From positions 34,522,197 to 34,586,196 of the forward strand of contig NC_134509.1 of the NCBI RefSeq assembly GCF_027942865.1: a DNA stretch of 64,000 bases. Reading direction: 5' to 3'. Below, one piece after another: positions 35,876 to 47,300 of the stretch. Position 1 is the stretch's first letter. Each line of letters starts with the position of its first letter. The notes under the pieces are model-generated. The model did not search any database and had not been told where the DNA came from. It was given only the letters and a program-made list of their open reading frames with translations. The translations under genes were made by a program, and so were the position numbers. Origin of the DNA: Odontesthes bonariensis. Lineage: Eukaryota > Chordata > Actinopteri > Atheriniformes > Atherinopsidae.

Positions 35876-36345
35876 TCTGTGAACTGCGTGTGAATGGTGT
35901 CACACAGTATGACTCTATCCTCACTGCCTTAGAGGAAATGGCAGGGACTAACTCTCCCACTGCAACCACTGCAAATGGTCTATTTCAGCAGTTTATTGGA
36001 GGCAGTATTGTACTTGGTCTTGTGATCTTGTGGTCTTGCACAAGCAGTTATTAGAGAGCTAGAGTGTCTCAACAGGTCTCTTCAGAGAAGGACAGAGACT
36101 GTTTCTGGTATGCAGGCTGCTGTTTGTAAGGTTCAGTCTACTCTCAATGACAAAAGGAGTGATGAGGCCTTCCAACACCTTTTTGAGAGGGCATCTACAG
36201 TTGGGAATTCTTTGGACTTAGAACCCATAACAATGCCAAGAGTTTGACAACCACCCAAGCGCTATAGTGGCGAATCAAGTGGTTTCAGTCCTAAAACTCC
36301 TATGGAATACTACAGAGTTGAGTTTTATAAGGTACTTGACATTCA
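35876..36345 (+). pseudogene. hAT transposase middle part (ZMYM1-like), inverted relative to its C-terminus
   Basis: Reads LETFCELRVNGVTQYDSIL and, after a frameshift near 36,035, ECLNRSLQRRTETVSGMQAA, KRSDEAFQHLFERAS, a TGA, then QPPKRYSGESSGF and EYYRVEFYKVLD. This belongs upstream of the minus-strand C-terminal part in an intact hAT protein, so an inversion joined them near 35,868. Confidence 0.65.
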
Positions 36346-36399
36346 CACGCAGTTCGTGTTCTGACAGTGCGTGTTTGCATGCACAATTTTGTTTTAGGT

Positions 36400-36706
36400 C
36401 TCTTACCTGGTCATCTGTGCCTCCTGCGCTGCCTGTCTCTGTGCTCTCTCTCCCTGACTTTGGTCACCTGACCCTCTGTCGCGTCCTCCTCTCTCTCCTT
36501 CTAAGATTTCTGTACCTCTGTCGCCTCCTCTCTCTCCTTCTTCAAATGCTGTATCTCTGTCACCACCTTCTCTCTCTCCTTCTTCAATTGCTGTACCTCT
36601 TCTGTCGCCTCCTTCTCTCTCTCTGGTCACCTGTCTCTCTCTGATCAGCTCCTTGGTCATTTCCCTCTCTTTCTCTCTTCTCCTGATATATATATATATA
36701 TATATA
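36400..36706. repeat. Pyrimidine-rich minisatellite and (AT)n
   Basis: CTCTCTCCTTCTTCAA-type units of about 57 bp with CTGTACCTCTGTCGCC, repeated three to four times, then (AT)n at 36686-36706. Confidence 0.7.
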
Positions 36707-36937
36707 AAAATCTCAGTTAAGCTTAAAGGAACATTCCACCAGTGGAGACATGAATATGTATTGAAAGTGGGCCATATATGTGGTAGAATAGTAGCATAAA
36801 TTTCTAATTTGGTGCCTTCTTGATCGAGAAAAGGCAGAAAATGACTTTTTTGTGCTTTTGGATTAAAGACAACAATCCCCATAGTGCATTGCAATGCTCA
36901 AGATCCTCAGGCCACTCCCCCGAGAGTAGCACCGACT

Positions 36938-39640
36938 TGTTATGGCGAGAAATGCCTGCCTGCCGAGAATTGCATCCCCTGTCGCGGGAACGCGCATCGC
37001 TCAAACTCCTGCATATCGATGAGAATACGGAATATGACCGGCGAGGCAACTTTTAAACATATTCATAATATAATCGTGTTGTTTAACTATGAATGCCCTA
37101 TAAATGTGGAGTTTTATGGAAGATTAATTTTAGAAAACATGACTTTGACACCCTTATCTAAACACGTTGGAGGCAATCACGCTTTACAGTCACGCTGTCT
37201 AATGAAAAATGTTCTCTGATTCGTGGTTTGCAGTTTCGGGTGACATTCCTCGCTTTTTCTACCAACAAAATAATAGTTTTAGCCTTGTGTAACACCCACA
37301 CGTTTGAACTAGTAATGAAACGCTGGAATGGTTGCAAATAGAAAATGGTCTGAGTGAGAAAATAACTGCGTTCCCTTAAATTGCACAATGGTTATCAGTA
37401 GCCATTTTAGTAGCCATACAAACTCATTAATAATACATAAATTAAACAGTGTAACTAATATGTAGAACGTGTATAATACATTGTATGTTCCCTAACTATG
37501 GCTTAATGTTTTGTTGTTGTTTTTTCCTGCACGCATTTTATCACTATGCACCTGCAAGGCCATATTAATGCATAATATAAACTATTGATAAAGAATAACA
37601 CCACCGTGATTCTTGGTTTGTGTCCCCCTCTTCAGATACTTCAGATACTCTAAATAAACCTACTATTGTTCTAGTCTCACCAGAATCCTTTCTATTTTAA
37701 CACCAAATTAGATGATACAGACAAAAAATTCAATCCAGTATATCATCAAGTGGAAAATTTGATAACACCTTTAACTGTCTAATTATGTGATATAGGGAGG
37801 GGGTGCATATTTTGTCAAGGCAAATTCTGATATTTGCAACCCCCCCCCCGTCTATTTTCCTCAAATATTCTCCAAATGATATGAAACTCACACCAACAGC
37901 TCAGAGAACATGTCTGATTATGTACAAAAGGTTACATCTTTCTTAATTCACTTATTCTCTGAGTTAGCAGGGGGTGCATATTTTGGCAATAAGGATTCTG
38001 AGTCTGCCGATATTTGCACCCCCTGTCTATTTTCACCAAATATTCTCCAAATGATATGAAACTCACACCAACAACTCAGAGGACATGTCTGACTATGTAC
38101 AAAAGGTTATATCTTTCTTAACTCTCTACTTCTCTGAGTTAGCAGGGGGTGCATATTTTGGCAATAAGGATTCTGAGCCTGACGATATTTGCAACCCCTG
38201 TCTATTTTCACCAAATATTCTCCAAATGATATGAAACTCAAACCAACAGCTCAGAGGACATGTCTGATTATGTACAAAAGGTTATATCATTCTTAAGTCA
38301 CTTATTCTCTGAGTTAGCAAGGGGTGCATATTTTGGCAATAAGGATTCTGAGCCTGCCGATATTTGCACCCCCTGTCTATTTTCACCAAATATTCTCCAA
38401 ATGATATGAAACTCACACCAACAACTCAGAGGACATGTCTGATTATGTACAAAAGGTTATATCATTCTTAACTCACTTATTCTCTGAGTTAGCAGGGGGT
38501 GCATATTTTGGCAATAAGGATTCTGAGCCTGCCGATATTTGCACCCCCTGTCTATTTTCACCAAATATTCTTCAAATTATATGAAACTCACACCAACAGC
38601 TCAAAGGACATGTCTGATTATGTACAAAAGGTTATATCATTCTTAACTCACTTATTCTCTGAGTTAGCAGGGGGTGCATATTTTGGCAATAAGGATTCTG
38701 AGCCTGACGATATTTTTACCCCCCGTCTATTTTCACCAAATATTCTCCAAATGATATGAAACTCACACCAACAGCTCAGAGGACATGTCTGATTATGTAC
38801 AAAAGGTTATATCTTTCTTAACTCACTTATTGTCTGAGTTAGCAGGGGGTGCATATTTTGGCAATAAGGATTCTGAGCCTGCCGATATTTGCACCCCCTG
38901 TCTATTTTTCCCAAATATTCTTCAAATGATATGAAACTCACACCAACAGCTCAGAGGACATGTCTGATTATGTACAAAAGGTTGTATCATTCTTAACTCA
39001 CTTATTCTCTGAGTTAGCAGGGGGTGCATATTTTGGCAATAAGGATTCTGAGCCTGTCGATATTTGCACCCCCTGTCTATTTTCACCAAATATTCTCCAA
39101 ATGATATGAAACTCACACCAACAACTCAGAGGACATGTCTGACTATGTACAAAAGGTTATATCTTTCTTAACTCTCTACTTCTCTGAGTTAGCAGGGGGT
39201 GCATATTTTGGCAATAAGGATTCTGAGCCTGCCGATATTTGCATCCCCTGTCTATTTTCACCAAATATTCTCCAAATGATATGAAACTCACACCAACAGC
39301 TCAGAGGACATGTCTGATTATGTACAAAAGGTTATATCTTTCTTAATTCACTTATTCTCTGAGTTAGCAGGGGGTGCATATTTTGGCAATAAGGATTCTG
39401 AGTCTGCCGATATTTGCACCCCCTGTCTATTTTTCCCAAATATTCTCCAAATGATATGAAACTCACACCAACAGCTCAGAGGACATGTCTGATTATGTAC
39501 AAAAGGTTATATCTTTCTTAACTTTCTACTTCTCTGAGTTAGCAGGGGGTGCATATTTTGGCAATAAGGATTCTGAGCCTGCCGATATTTGCACCCCGTC
39601 CATTTTTCCCAAATATTCTTCAAATGATATGAAACTTCCA
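36938..39640. repeat. Left terminal inverted repeat of the Ginger element
   Basis: The outer 858 bp (36938 to about 37,795) is unique and matches 51,330-52,186 in inverse. The inner part is a tandem array of about ten units of 175-176 bp (about 37,795-39,640). Each unit contains GGGGGTGCATATTTTGGCAA and, about 34 bp later, GATATTTGCACCCCC, forming an imperfect hairpin. The array in the right repeat has about six units. Confidence 0.9.
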
Positions 39641-39917
39641 TTTCATCCTGTGTAAGATTATTATTTTATATGATACATTCATTTCTCCATTTGTATTTTT
39701 AGAATTTATGTACATTTTTTTTTACAATATTTTCATTTTCATCATTTTTGAAAGGATACTAAAAGAAATAAATATAGTATTTCAACTTTGGGACATGTAA
39801 AACATGTATGAACATTTTTTATTTAGTTTTGAAATAAAAAGAGAAATGGTACATTCAGAAAAACAAAATCGTGTACGGAAAGCAAAATACTTTAAACAAC
39901 AAAACAATCTCAAAGGC

Positions 39918-42900
39918 CTACATGCACATTTCACAGGAAAAATTTTCTGTTTCTCCTTCTGTTTGCATTACACATCCTTGGTGGTACCACCGGTTGCAGC
40001 AGTCACAGGCAATCTGTAATTGATAAAATAGAAATGGTTATATTACAACATTAAGAAAGATGATTGCATTGTTTTTAAACAGTTGTTTTCCATTTCTTGA
40101 ACATAAAGCAGTTACTTTTCTCTTTACTAAACATGAGGCATCTTTTTAACTATCAGTATATATTGTTAGGTCCATATTTGAGGATAGTTCAAAATGATAG
40201 CATTTTTTTTTTAAACATGGAGGTCAAACACATTTCTATTACCAAATAAAACTACATTTAATTATGATTTTATGACTGTAGTGTATAAAAAATGAAAGAA
40301 ATTTCCACTAAACTGGACTGTATGTACATTTATTTTAGTATGATTTGTTTTTGTTATCAAAAGTAATTTGCGACCATTTTTTATGATGGCATACAATTTG
40401 CTTGAATTCAGTTTTCACTTCATTAAATTGTTGTCTTACCCACAGATAATCTTCGGTGTCCTTGCTCCCACAGTGACAGCAGAGGTCCTCCAATGACTCT
40501 ACAGCAAAACAAACCACAACCTTTAGTAAATGTTCTAAGATTGACTTAATGGTAATTATTTTTGTGCTTTTTTTCTTAAAAAGCATACCATTTTGTTAGT
40601 GTTGATTATAAACTAGAAACAGTCTAATCTTCCATCTCTATCTCAGTTGTCTTTATCCCCTGCTTATAATGTCTGGTCTCATACACAGATGCAAAAAAGA
40701 TTTCTGTTGTTCATAAAAGCCATAAAAGCTACACATCTTATTGACATATTAGGCAGGCTCATATTGTGTCTATCTTATCATGAATTGAAAAACATATGTA
40801 TTTATGGTATTCTAATTCACCCTAAAAAGCCTTCACTGCCTAATTTTCTTTTTTTGGGTCTTATTATTTTATGAATTGAGAACTAGGAGATGTGAGTATG
40901 TGAATCCAACAAATTTAAATATGTTTCCAAATAAATGTATGTATGTCTTGTGCAATCTGTCAACTTGTAAATGATATTTGTCTCAAAAAACATTTTTTAA
41001 TATGTTTCACATAACACCCCTCAGTTGCATGGTAGACCTTCACAAACTCTGCAATTTTTGTTTTGCTTTTTATGTCACAAAAAAGCTAGCCAAGCCATTA
41101 TTTATAGCCTAAACCACTTTTTAAAGCAGAGGCAGGTGGGTCCAGGTTTGTTAATTATGTTTTTACCTCTACAGTAACTGTTGTACATTTGTGGTGTTTG
41201 GGTTTGTTTATGTATTTATTGTGCAGGTATATTAAAATGTGCTCCACAAACAGAATCTGACATGATCACTAATATAATTGTACGGGACACATCTGCAAAG
41301 TCCAATATTTTATCATTTCTTATTAGCAAATCAAGGTGATATAACACTGATTTTTTTTTTGGTGCCTGAAATTTAAATACAACACAGTACTCCATCCACA
41401 TGTGAATCGAAAAGAAAAGTTTCAAAAGCCACCTGATTCTGACAGAAGTGTTGTAGAAATGTCTACTCGCATAGCATGAACAGCAGCTGTTGTGGATGGG
41501 AAGTTAAGTGTCTTTTCTTCCAATATGCACTCTGCGAACTGTAAAAACAAAGACTTTCAATTTTAAAAACCATGACAAAAGTAACAGAGCAGAGATTTTG
41601 AACAAGAAATATCATCATTTCATAAAGGATTATAATATCTTTCTTGAACTTTAACAAAAATAAGCTAGGGATGTAAAATAGTCATATGCAATATAAAAAG
41701 TTCTTTTAATGTTAGACATTTTGGACAAGTATCAAATACTCATTACGCTATTTGTATGTGATTGACATTTGTGTTCTTTTCTAGTGTGTTATGGAAATAA
41801 TGTATTTCTCTTGTCCTCATGTAAATACGCACTCTCCCTTTTTAGAGTTTTTTTTCATTGAGTCATTCAATGGCGGTTACTTCTAACCCTTTTACATTGA
41901 AATTGATATTTTAGGAATTTACAACAGTGTTCTATGTAAATTCACAACACTTTACAACAAATTACTGACTATGAGAGAATAATCATGTTAATATGACTAT
42001 ATAATTTTGTGAAGCTCAAAGGTGCACTAACGAATTGACTAATTAAATAGTTTAAGACAAAGTAGTAGCAAGATTTTCAATAAAAGGCCCAATGTGAACA
42101 GAAAACAATTTGCACAATGACAGGAAACATAGAATATCTAATACAAATGCCATGGAATTGTGGACCATCTTTTCTTCAATGGATCACGAATGAATGAGGA
42201 AGTGAGGGTCCAGCCTTTATTGCCTTTCCTTTAAACCAGGGCCCTTCAACCTGGGGAGGTACTACAGGGGGGTCAAAATATATCTGAATAATTAAACATT
42301 TTGATAATACTTTTATAAAATTTGAAAGCCGTACTTACTTTCAAGGCAAACACACCACACGACACAGCGTCTCGTTGGTTGGCATGTGGAACAGTGTTGC
42401 ACGTCCATCTTGACACTTTCATTCCCTTACTCCTCATGAAAGCTCTTGGTGGGTGGTAACATTATTAAATTAACATTTCAGTGATCCGATAATGACATTT
42501 TTTATCATTAACAAAACAGTATTTTATTGTTTTCCTCACCTTGTTGCCTCCAAGCACTTCTTCAATTGTTTCTGGGACTCTCCTAGTGGGTCAAGGAAAA
42601 GGGTCCTTCTCTCAAGTGGATAAATGACCTAAGGATTTAAAGGTAATGCCCATATAAGTATTTTTCATTTATAAAATAAATTCACAAGTGCCAAAATTTA
42701 TAGAAACCTTAATGAACAACAATCACTGGTTTTAATGGAAGATTTCTTTGCGTTATGCTTTTGTTGACAGCAATTCCATTGATGTATTCATTATTATTTA
42801 GTTCATATTCTTAAAGTTTTATTTTTTTTCCTCACACAATTACATAGACAGGCATGTCTTAACCTAAAAAACAAAAGAAAAATGTATTTAAACAAACTTT

Positions 42901-44147
42901 TGCCTTCCTACCTCTAGCATCCAGTGGTGACTTTCATTAACAATCCCCACAATTAGCCTGTATTTCTCCGGATCAATCTGAAAAAATAAAACATGACACA
43001 GTCAGGTTTGAAAATTAATTAAAACACAGCTGATGTAACGTTGAACATCATTTAACTTTTACAAAGTCTTCCAAACAAACCTTTAACCTGGAACTTTTTT
43101 TGGTCCAAATGCGTGACAGCTCAAAGCTGTCAATTGAGAAGACTTGGTCCTTATGCTTCTGGTTGTACTTGCTGACCATCACATGAAGGTAGGCTATAAT
43201 CACCTAAAAAGAGTAATATTTTTAAAAAGGATATGTTTAATGACTAGCTTCTCTAAAGGATTATTTTAAATGTTTTTTAAAAACTTGTCAGGCAGGAGAG
43301 ATACAGTGAGAGAACTACATTTATTTCCTTCCTTCCTTCCTTCCTTCCTTCCTTCCTTCCTTCCTTCCTTCCTTCCTTCCTTCCATCCATCCATCCATCC
43401 TCTACTGCTTTATCCGGGGTCAGGTCCCAGGTCAGCTCCTCTGGGGGAATCCCAAGGCATGAAAGAACCCGACTATTTCCTCCTCTTTAAAAAAAATGTC
43501 ATCCTTGCATGGTCATTTCAGAACTATTACCTATCTGGAGAGGATGAATCATGAAGTTGCCACAGAGACACACAGGACAAACAACCATTCACACACACCC
43601 AAGAGAGAACAACTGACCTAAAAGATATTCTTTTCACCACCGGAAACTTGAGTAACAATACATAAAATACAAATATACTGGAAGCACGTGACATGCATGC
43701 AGAGAGGCTTTAACTGGGATTTAAACCCAGGACCTCCACACTTCACTGAAACACAACAGTGCAATTAACTTTTCCTCTTTACAGGCTGGAAGTACAGTTC
43801 CTTGATATTTTTAAACTCAGTTGTGACTGACTCTAAACAAAATCTTGCCCTCCATTTAACTATTTATCAACCCTAACGTATTTTGATTAATTCTTCTGCA
43901 GCAATCGCTTACAATTATATATGTTTTGTTTGCATTTTGTCTTTATTTCAGTGTTAAATAGCTGTTTAAGCTATTACCAACACAGTCATATTATAAAAAC
44001 CAATACAAACAGTAATAACATAAAATAACTTACCTCACTCTCAAGCTCTTGACCAGGACCAATTCTGGCAAAATCCCAACAGAACATTTTGTGGGGTCCA
44101 ATCTTTGACAACATGACATGTGTGTCCTCTGTGTGTTCCACTCCAAA
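39918..44147 (-). CDS. Ulp1/C48 cysteine protease plus PHD finger region of the Ginger protein
   Basis: Exons in minus order: 44034-44147, 43081-43203, 42912-42977, 42540-42628, 42339-42444, 41433-41538, 40440-40498 and 39918-40013 (TAG 39918-39920). All have GT/AG sites and compatible phases, and no stop was met. Ulp1 signature: catalytic His in VNESHHWMLE, Asp in TLFLDPLGES, and Gln/Cys in NQRDAVSCGVFALK. The two last exons make a PHD finger: LCCHCGS with DYLW, then CDCCNRWYHQGC and ENFSCEMCM. C48 proteases cleave SUMO-like conjugates; PHD fingers read histone tails. Poly(A) signal AATAAA on the minus strand at 39818-39823. Whether it is translated as one protein with the integrase through the repeat exon is inference. 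Confidence 0.8.
40020..42338. other. Introns of the protease/PHD region
   Basis: AT-rich sequence between the listed exons; no further exon or element was recognised. Confidence 0.5.
43321..43780. repeat. (TTCC)n/(CCAT)n and ubiquitous teleost repeat in an intron
   Basis: (TTCC)n at about 43325-43384 and (CCAT)n to 43400 are followed by CTGCTTTATCCGGGGTCAGG and CTCCTCTGGGGGAATCCCAA, then a CAACCATTCACACACACCC...AACCCAGGACCTCCACACTT stretch. These are pieces of very common fish dispersed repeats. They lie in the intron between exons 43081-43203 and 44034-44147. Confidence 0.65.
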
Positions 44148-44347
44148 CTTTGTGGATCACTAAGAAAGATTTCATAAATAAATGTGTTAGACATGAATCA
44201 AGAAATATATCTAAAATGTGATGCTATTTTAAACATTTCAGGCTTACATATTTCATCAAAAAAATATAAAAGATCAAAACAAACATTCTAACACTTTGAT
44301 GATGCAAGATAAAACTAAGTTCTTAACGAAATAGGACCTGTTGGGAG

Positions 44348-47300
44348 ACTGGCAGACGAGACCATAGCAGCTGAGGTGGTAGCAGCTAGAGGTGAGGTGG
44401 TAGCAGCTAGAGGTGAGGTGGTAGCAGCTAGAGGTGAGGTGGTAGCAGCTAGAGGTGTAGTGGTAGCAGCTAGAAGTGAGGTGGTATCAGCTAGAGGTGA
44501 GGTGGTATCAGCTAGAGGTGAGGTGGTAGCAGCTAGAGGTGAGGTGGTAGCAGCTAGAGGTGAGGTGGTAGCAGCTAGAGGTGAGGTGGTATCAGCTGGA
44601 GGTGAGGTGGTAGCAGCTGGAGGTGAGGTGGTAGCAGCTAGAGGTGAGGTGGTAGCAGCTGGAGGTGAGGTGGTATCAGCTGGAGGTGAGGTGGTAGCAG
44701 CTAGAGGTGAGGTGGTAGCAGCTAGAGGTGAGGTGGTAGCAGCTAGAGGTGAGGTGGTAGCAGCTGGAGGTGAGGTGGTAGCAGCTAGAGGTGAGGTGGT
44801 AGCAGCTGGAGGTGAGGTGGTAGCAGCTAGAGGTGAGGTGGTATCAGCTAGAGGTGAGGTGGTATCAGCTAGAGGTGAGGTGGTATCAGCTAGAGGTGAG
44901 GTGGTATCAGCTAGAGGTGAGGTGGTAGCAGCTAGAGGTGAGGTGGTAGCAGCTGGAGGTGAGGTGGTAGCAGCTGGAGGTGAGGTGGTATCAGCTAGAG
45001 GTGTAGTGGTAGCAGCTAGAAGTGAGGTGGTATCAGCTGGAGGTGAGGTGGTATCAGCTAGAGGTGTAGTGGTAGCAGCTAGAAGTGAGGTGGTATCAGC
45101 TAGAGGTGAGGTGGTATCAGCTAGAGGTGAGGTGGTAGCAGCTAGAGGTGAGGTGGTAGCAGCTAGAGGTGAGGTGGTAGCAGCTAGAGGTGAGGTGGTA
45201 GCAGCTGGAGGTGAGGTGGTAGCAGCTGGAGGTGAGGTGGTAGCAGCTGGAGGTGAGGTGGTAGCAGCTGGAGGTGAGGTGGTAGCAGCTAGAGGTGAGG
45301 TGGTAGCAGCTAGAGGTGAGGTGGTAGCAGCTGGAGGTGAGGTGGTAGCAGCTAGAGGTGAGGTGGTAGCAGCTGGAGGTGAGGTGGTAGCAGCTAGAGG
45401 TGAGGTGGTATCAGCTAGAGGTGAGGTGGTATCAGCTAGAGGTGAGGTGGTAGCAGCTAGAGGTGAGGTGGTAGCAGCTGGAGGTGAGGTGGTAGCAGCT
45501 AGAGGTGAGGTGGTAGCAGCTAGAGGTGAGGTGGTAGCAGCTGGAGGTGAGGTGGTAGCAGCTGGAGGTGAGGTGTGGCAGCTGGAGGTGAGGTGGTTGT
45601 AGGGGCTGGAGGAAGGGTGGTTGTTATTTTATGTGGAACTCGTGGATTTTGTTCTTTGAAGTGTTTTAAGTGATCAGTACTGACTTTTTTGTACACTGTC
45701 CCATTCTCTGCAAGAAGGTCAGCACTCTTTCCTTGAATGGATATGATTTCGAGGGGTCCAAGAAAGTTTGGCTCCAGCTTTCCCCCTTTTCGCTGTTGAC
45801 TCCTCACATTTTGCCTCAAAACTTTTTGGCCAACACTGAATGTGATTTTTGTGCTGGCAGAACGTAGCCTTTTTTCTGTCTTGCTTTGGGATTTTGACAC
45901 ATTTTCTTTTACTATGTCTTTGATGACATCTAGCTGCTTTATGCTTTCACTGACACTTTCCTCTTCCATTACTTCCTCCACGCTCTTGTCGATCTATAAC
46001 AACATAAACTTCAGACTTTAACTACATGGGCAAACCATATGTATTTTTAATACAATGTAAATCATACTTTTTTATGTTTCAAACCTGGTACTTTTCTGGG
46101 ATCTCCATTGGGTAGCGGGCTTCCCTTCCAAACATAAAAAAAAATGGTGAAAACTTTGTTGTCATCTGTTTTTTGGTTCGAAGTCCAAACATTACCGCAT
46201 CGAGATATTCATCCCATGTCTCAGGTTTAGAACCTACCAGTTTGCAAAGAGATCTGACAAAAACATGTTAATATTGACATTATGATAAGATTAAGCTTGT
46301 GAAATTGGGACTATAATTGTAGATCAATAGGTCATTCCTGTCAGTTACCTTTGGATAGTCCCATTCATTCTTTCAACCAGACCATTTGTCTGGGGATGGT
46401 AGGGTGCACACAAACTTCTCTTTATGCCAAGTTTTTCACAGACATTCTTGTTTATCTGTCACAACCATACACAATTCAGAAGTCAAAGAACTGCATGCTA
46501 AATTAAAAAATAAAATAAAAATGATGATGATGATGATGAAATATAATTTTACCGCATTCACGAACTCTGTGCCTTGGTCTGTCAGAATTCTTTTTGGTGC
46601 CTCAAATTGATAGACAAACTTAAGAATCTGGTTTGTGACCTCCTCGGCATTTTTTGACATTAAAGGGTAAGCCTGTGTCCACTTTGTGTAATAGTCTATC
46701 ATTACACATATATATTGGTTTCCCTTTGTTGTTGTTTTTAGTTTCCCTATTAAGTCCATTCCAATCAGTTCAAAAGGTTCTGACACCTAAATGGAAAGAG
46801 ACAAAATAAAGTATACACTATCAGATCGGATTTAAACATTTCATTCAGCATTGTGCTAAGGTTGTAAAAGTAGAGTAAAAGATTAGAGTCCATTAACCAT
46901 TTCGCAGCAAAAATCTTTGTTAATAAGACTTCACCAATACCTTTATTGGGATGTGCTCTGGAGTCTCTTTTATTTGATGCTCAGCTGACTGGCAAACAGC
47001 ACATTCATTTACCTGCATAGGTGATAGGTGTCGCAATAATTTTACATATCTATTGTGTGAGTATATATACAAACAGAGGATTGTACTTCCATTAAAAATT
47101 ATTGTTTACTTTTTCTTCACCTGACCTCCAAAAGATCATTAAATAAAAACACAATTTTAACAATACAGCTTGTTTAAATGAAAACACTTAAATAAATTCT
47201 AAGGGTAGGCCTGTGCGTTCGTTAAAAGAATGCCATTTTTTCCTTAAGTAACGACAGGTCAGCCATAAGTTGCACTCATATAAATAAGCATGAACTTTAA

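Larger units (their letters stand above)
33992..36345. mobile_element. Rearranged hAT element, ZMYM1-like type
   Basis: A hAT-like end, CAAGGGCGTAACTTTGGG with a following G7 run, begins at 33992. Transposase parts follow in two opposite orientations: the C-terminal domain on the minus strand (35410-35864) and the middle part on the plus strand (35876-36345). The matching right end was not found. A solo LTR (34551-35297) is inserted. Confidence 0.6.

Noticed and set aside
37158..37388. 76-codon frame, identical to one at 51740-51970
   Set aside because: Both lie in the unique part of the Ginger inverted repeats. Identity reflects the repeat, and no domain or splice context supports a gene.
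37795..39640. CRISPR-like array of regular repeats
   Set aside because: The units are contiguous tandem copies with no unique spacers, in a eukaryotic context, and are mirrored at the other element end.
44376..45602. Plus-strand 408-codon frame of VVAARGE repeats
   Set aside because: It is the antisense shadow of the 21-bp minisatellite. The minus-strand frame is continuous with integrase sequence; the plus frame has no non-repeat domain.
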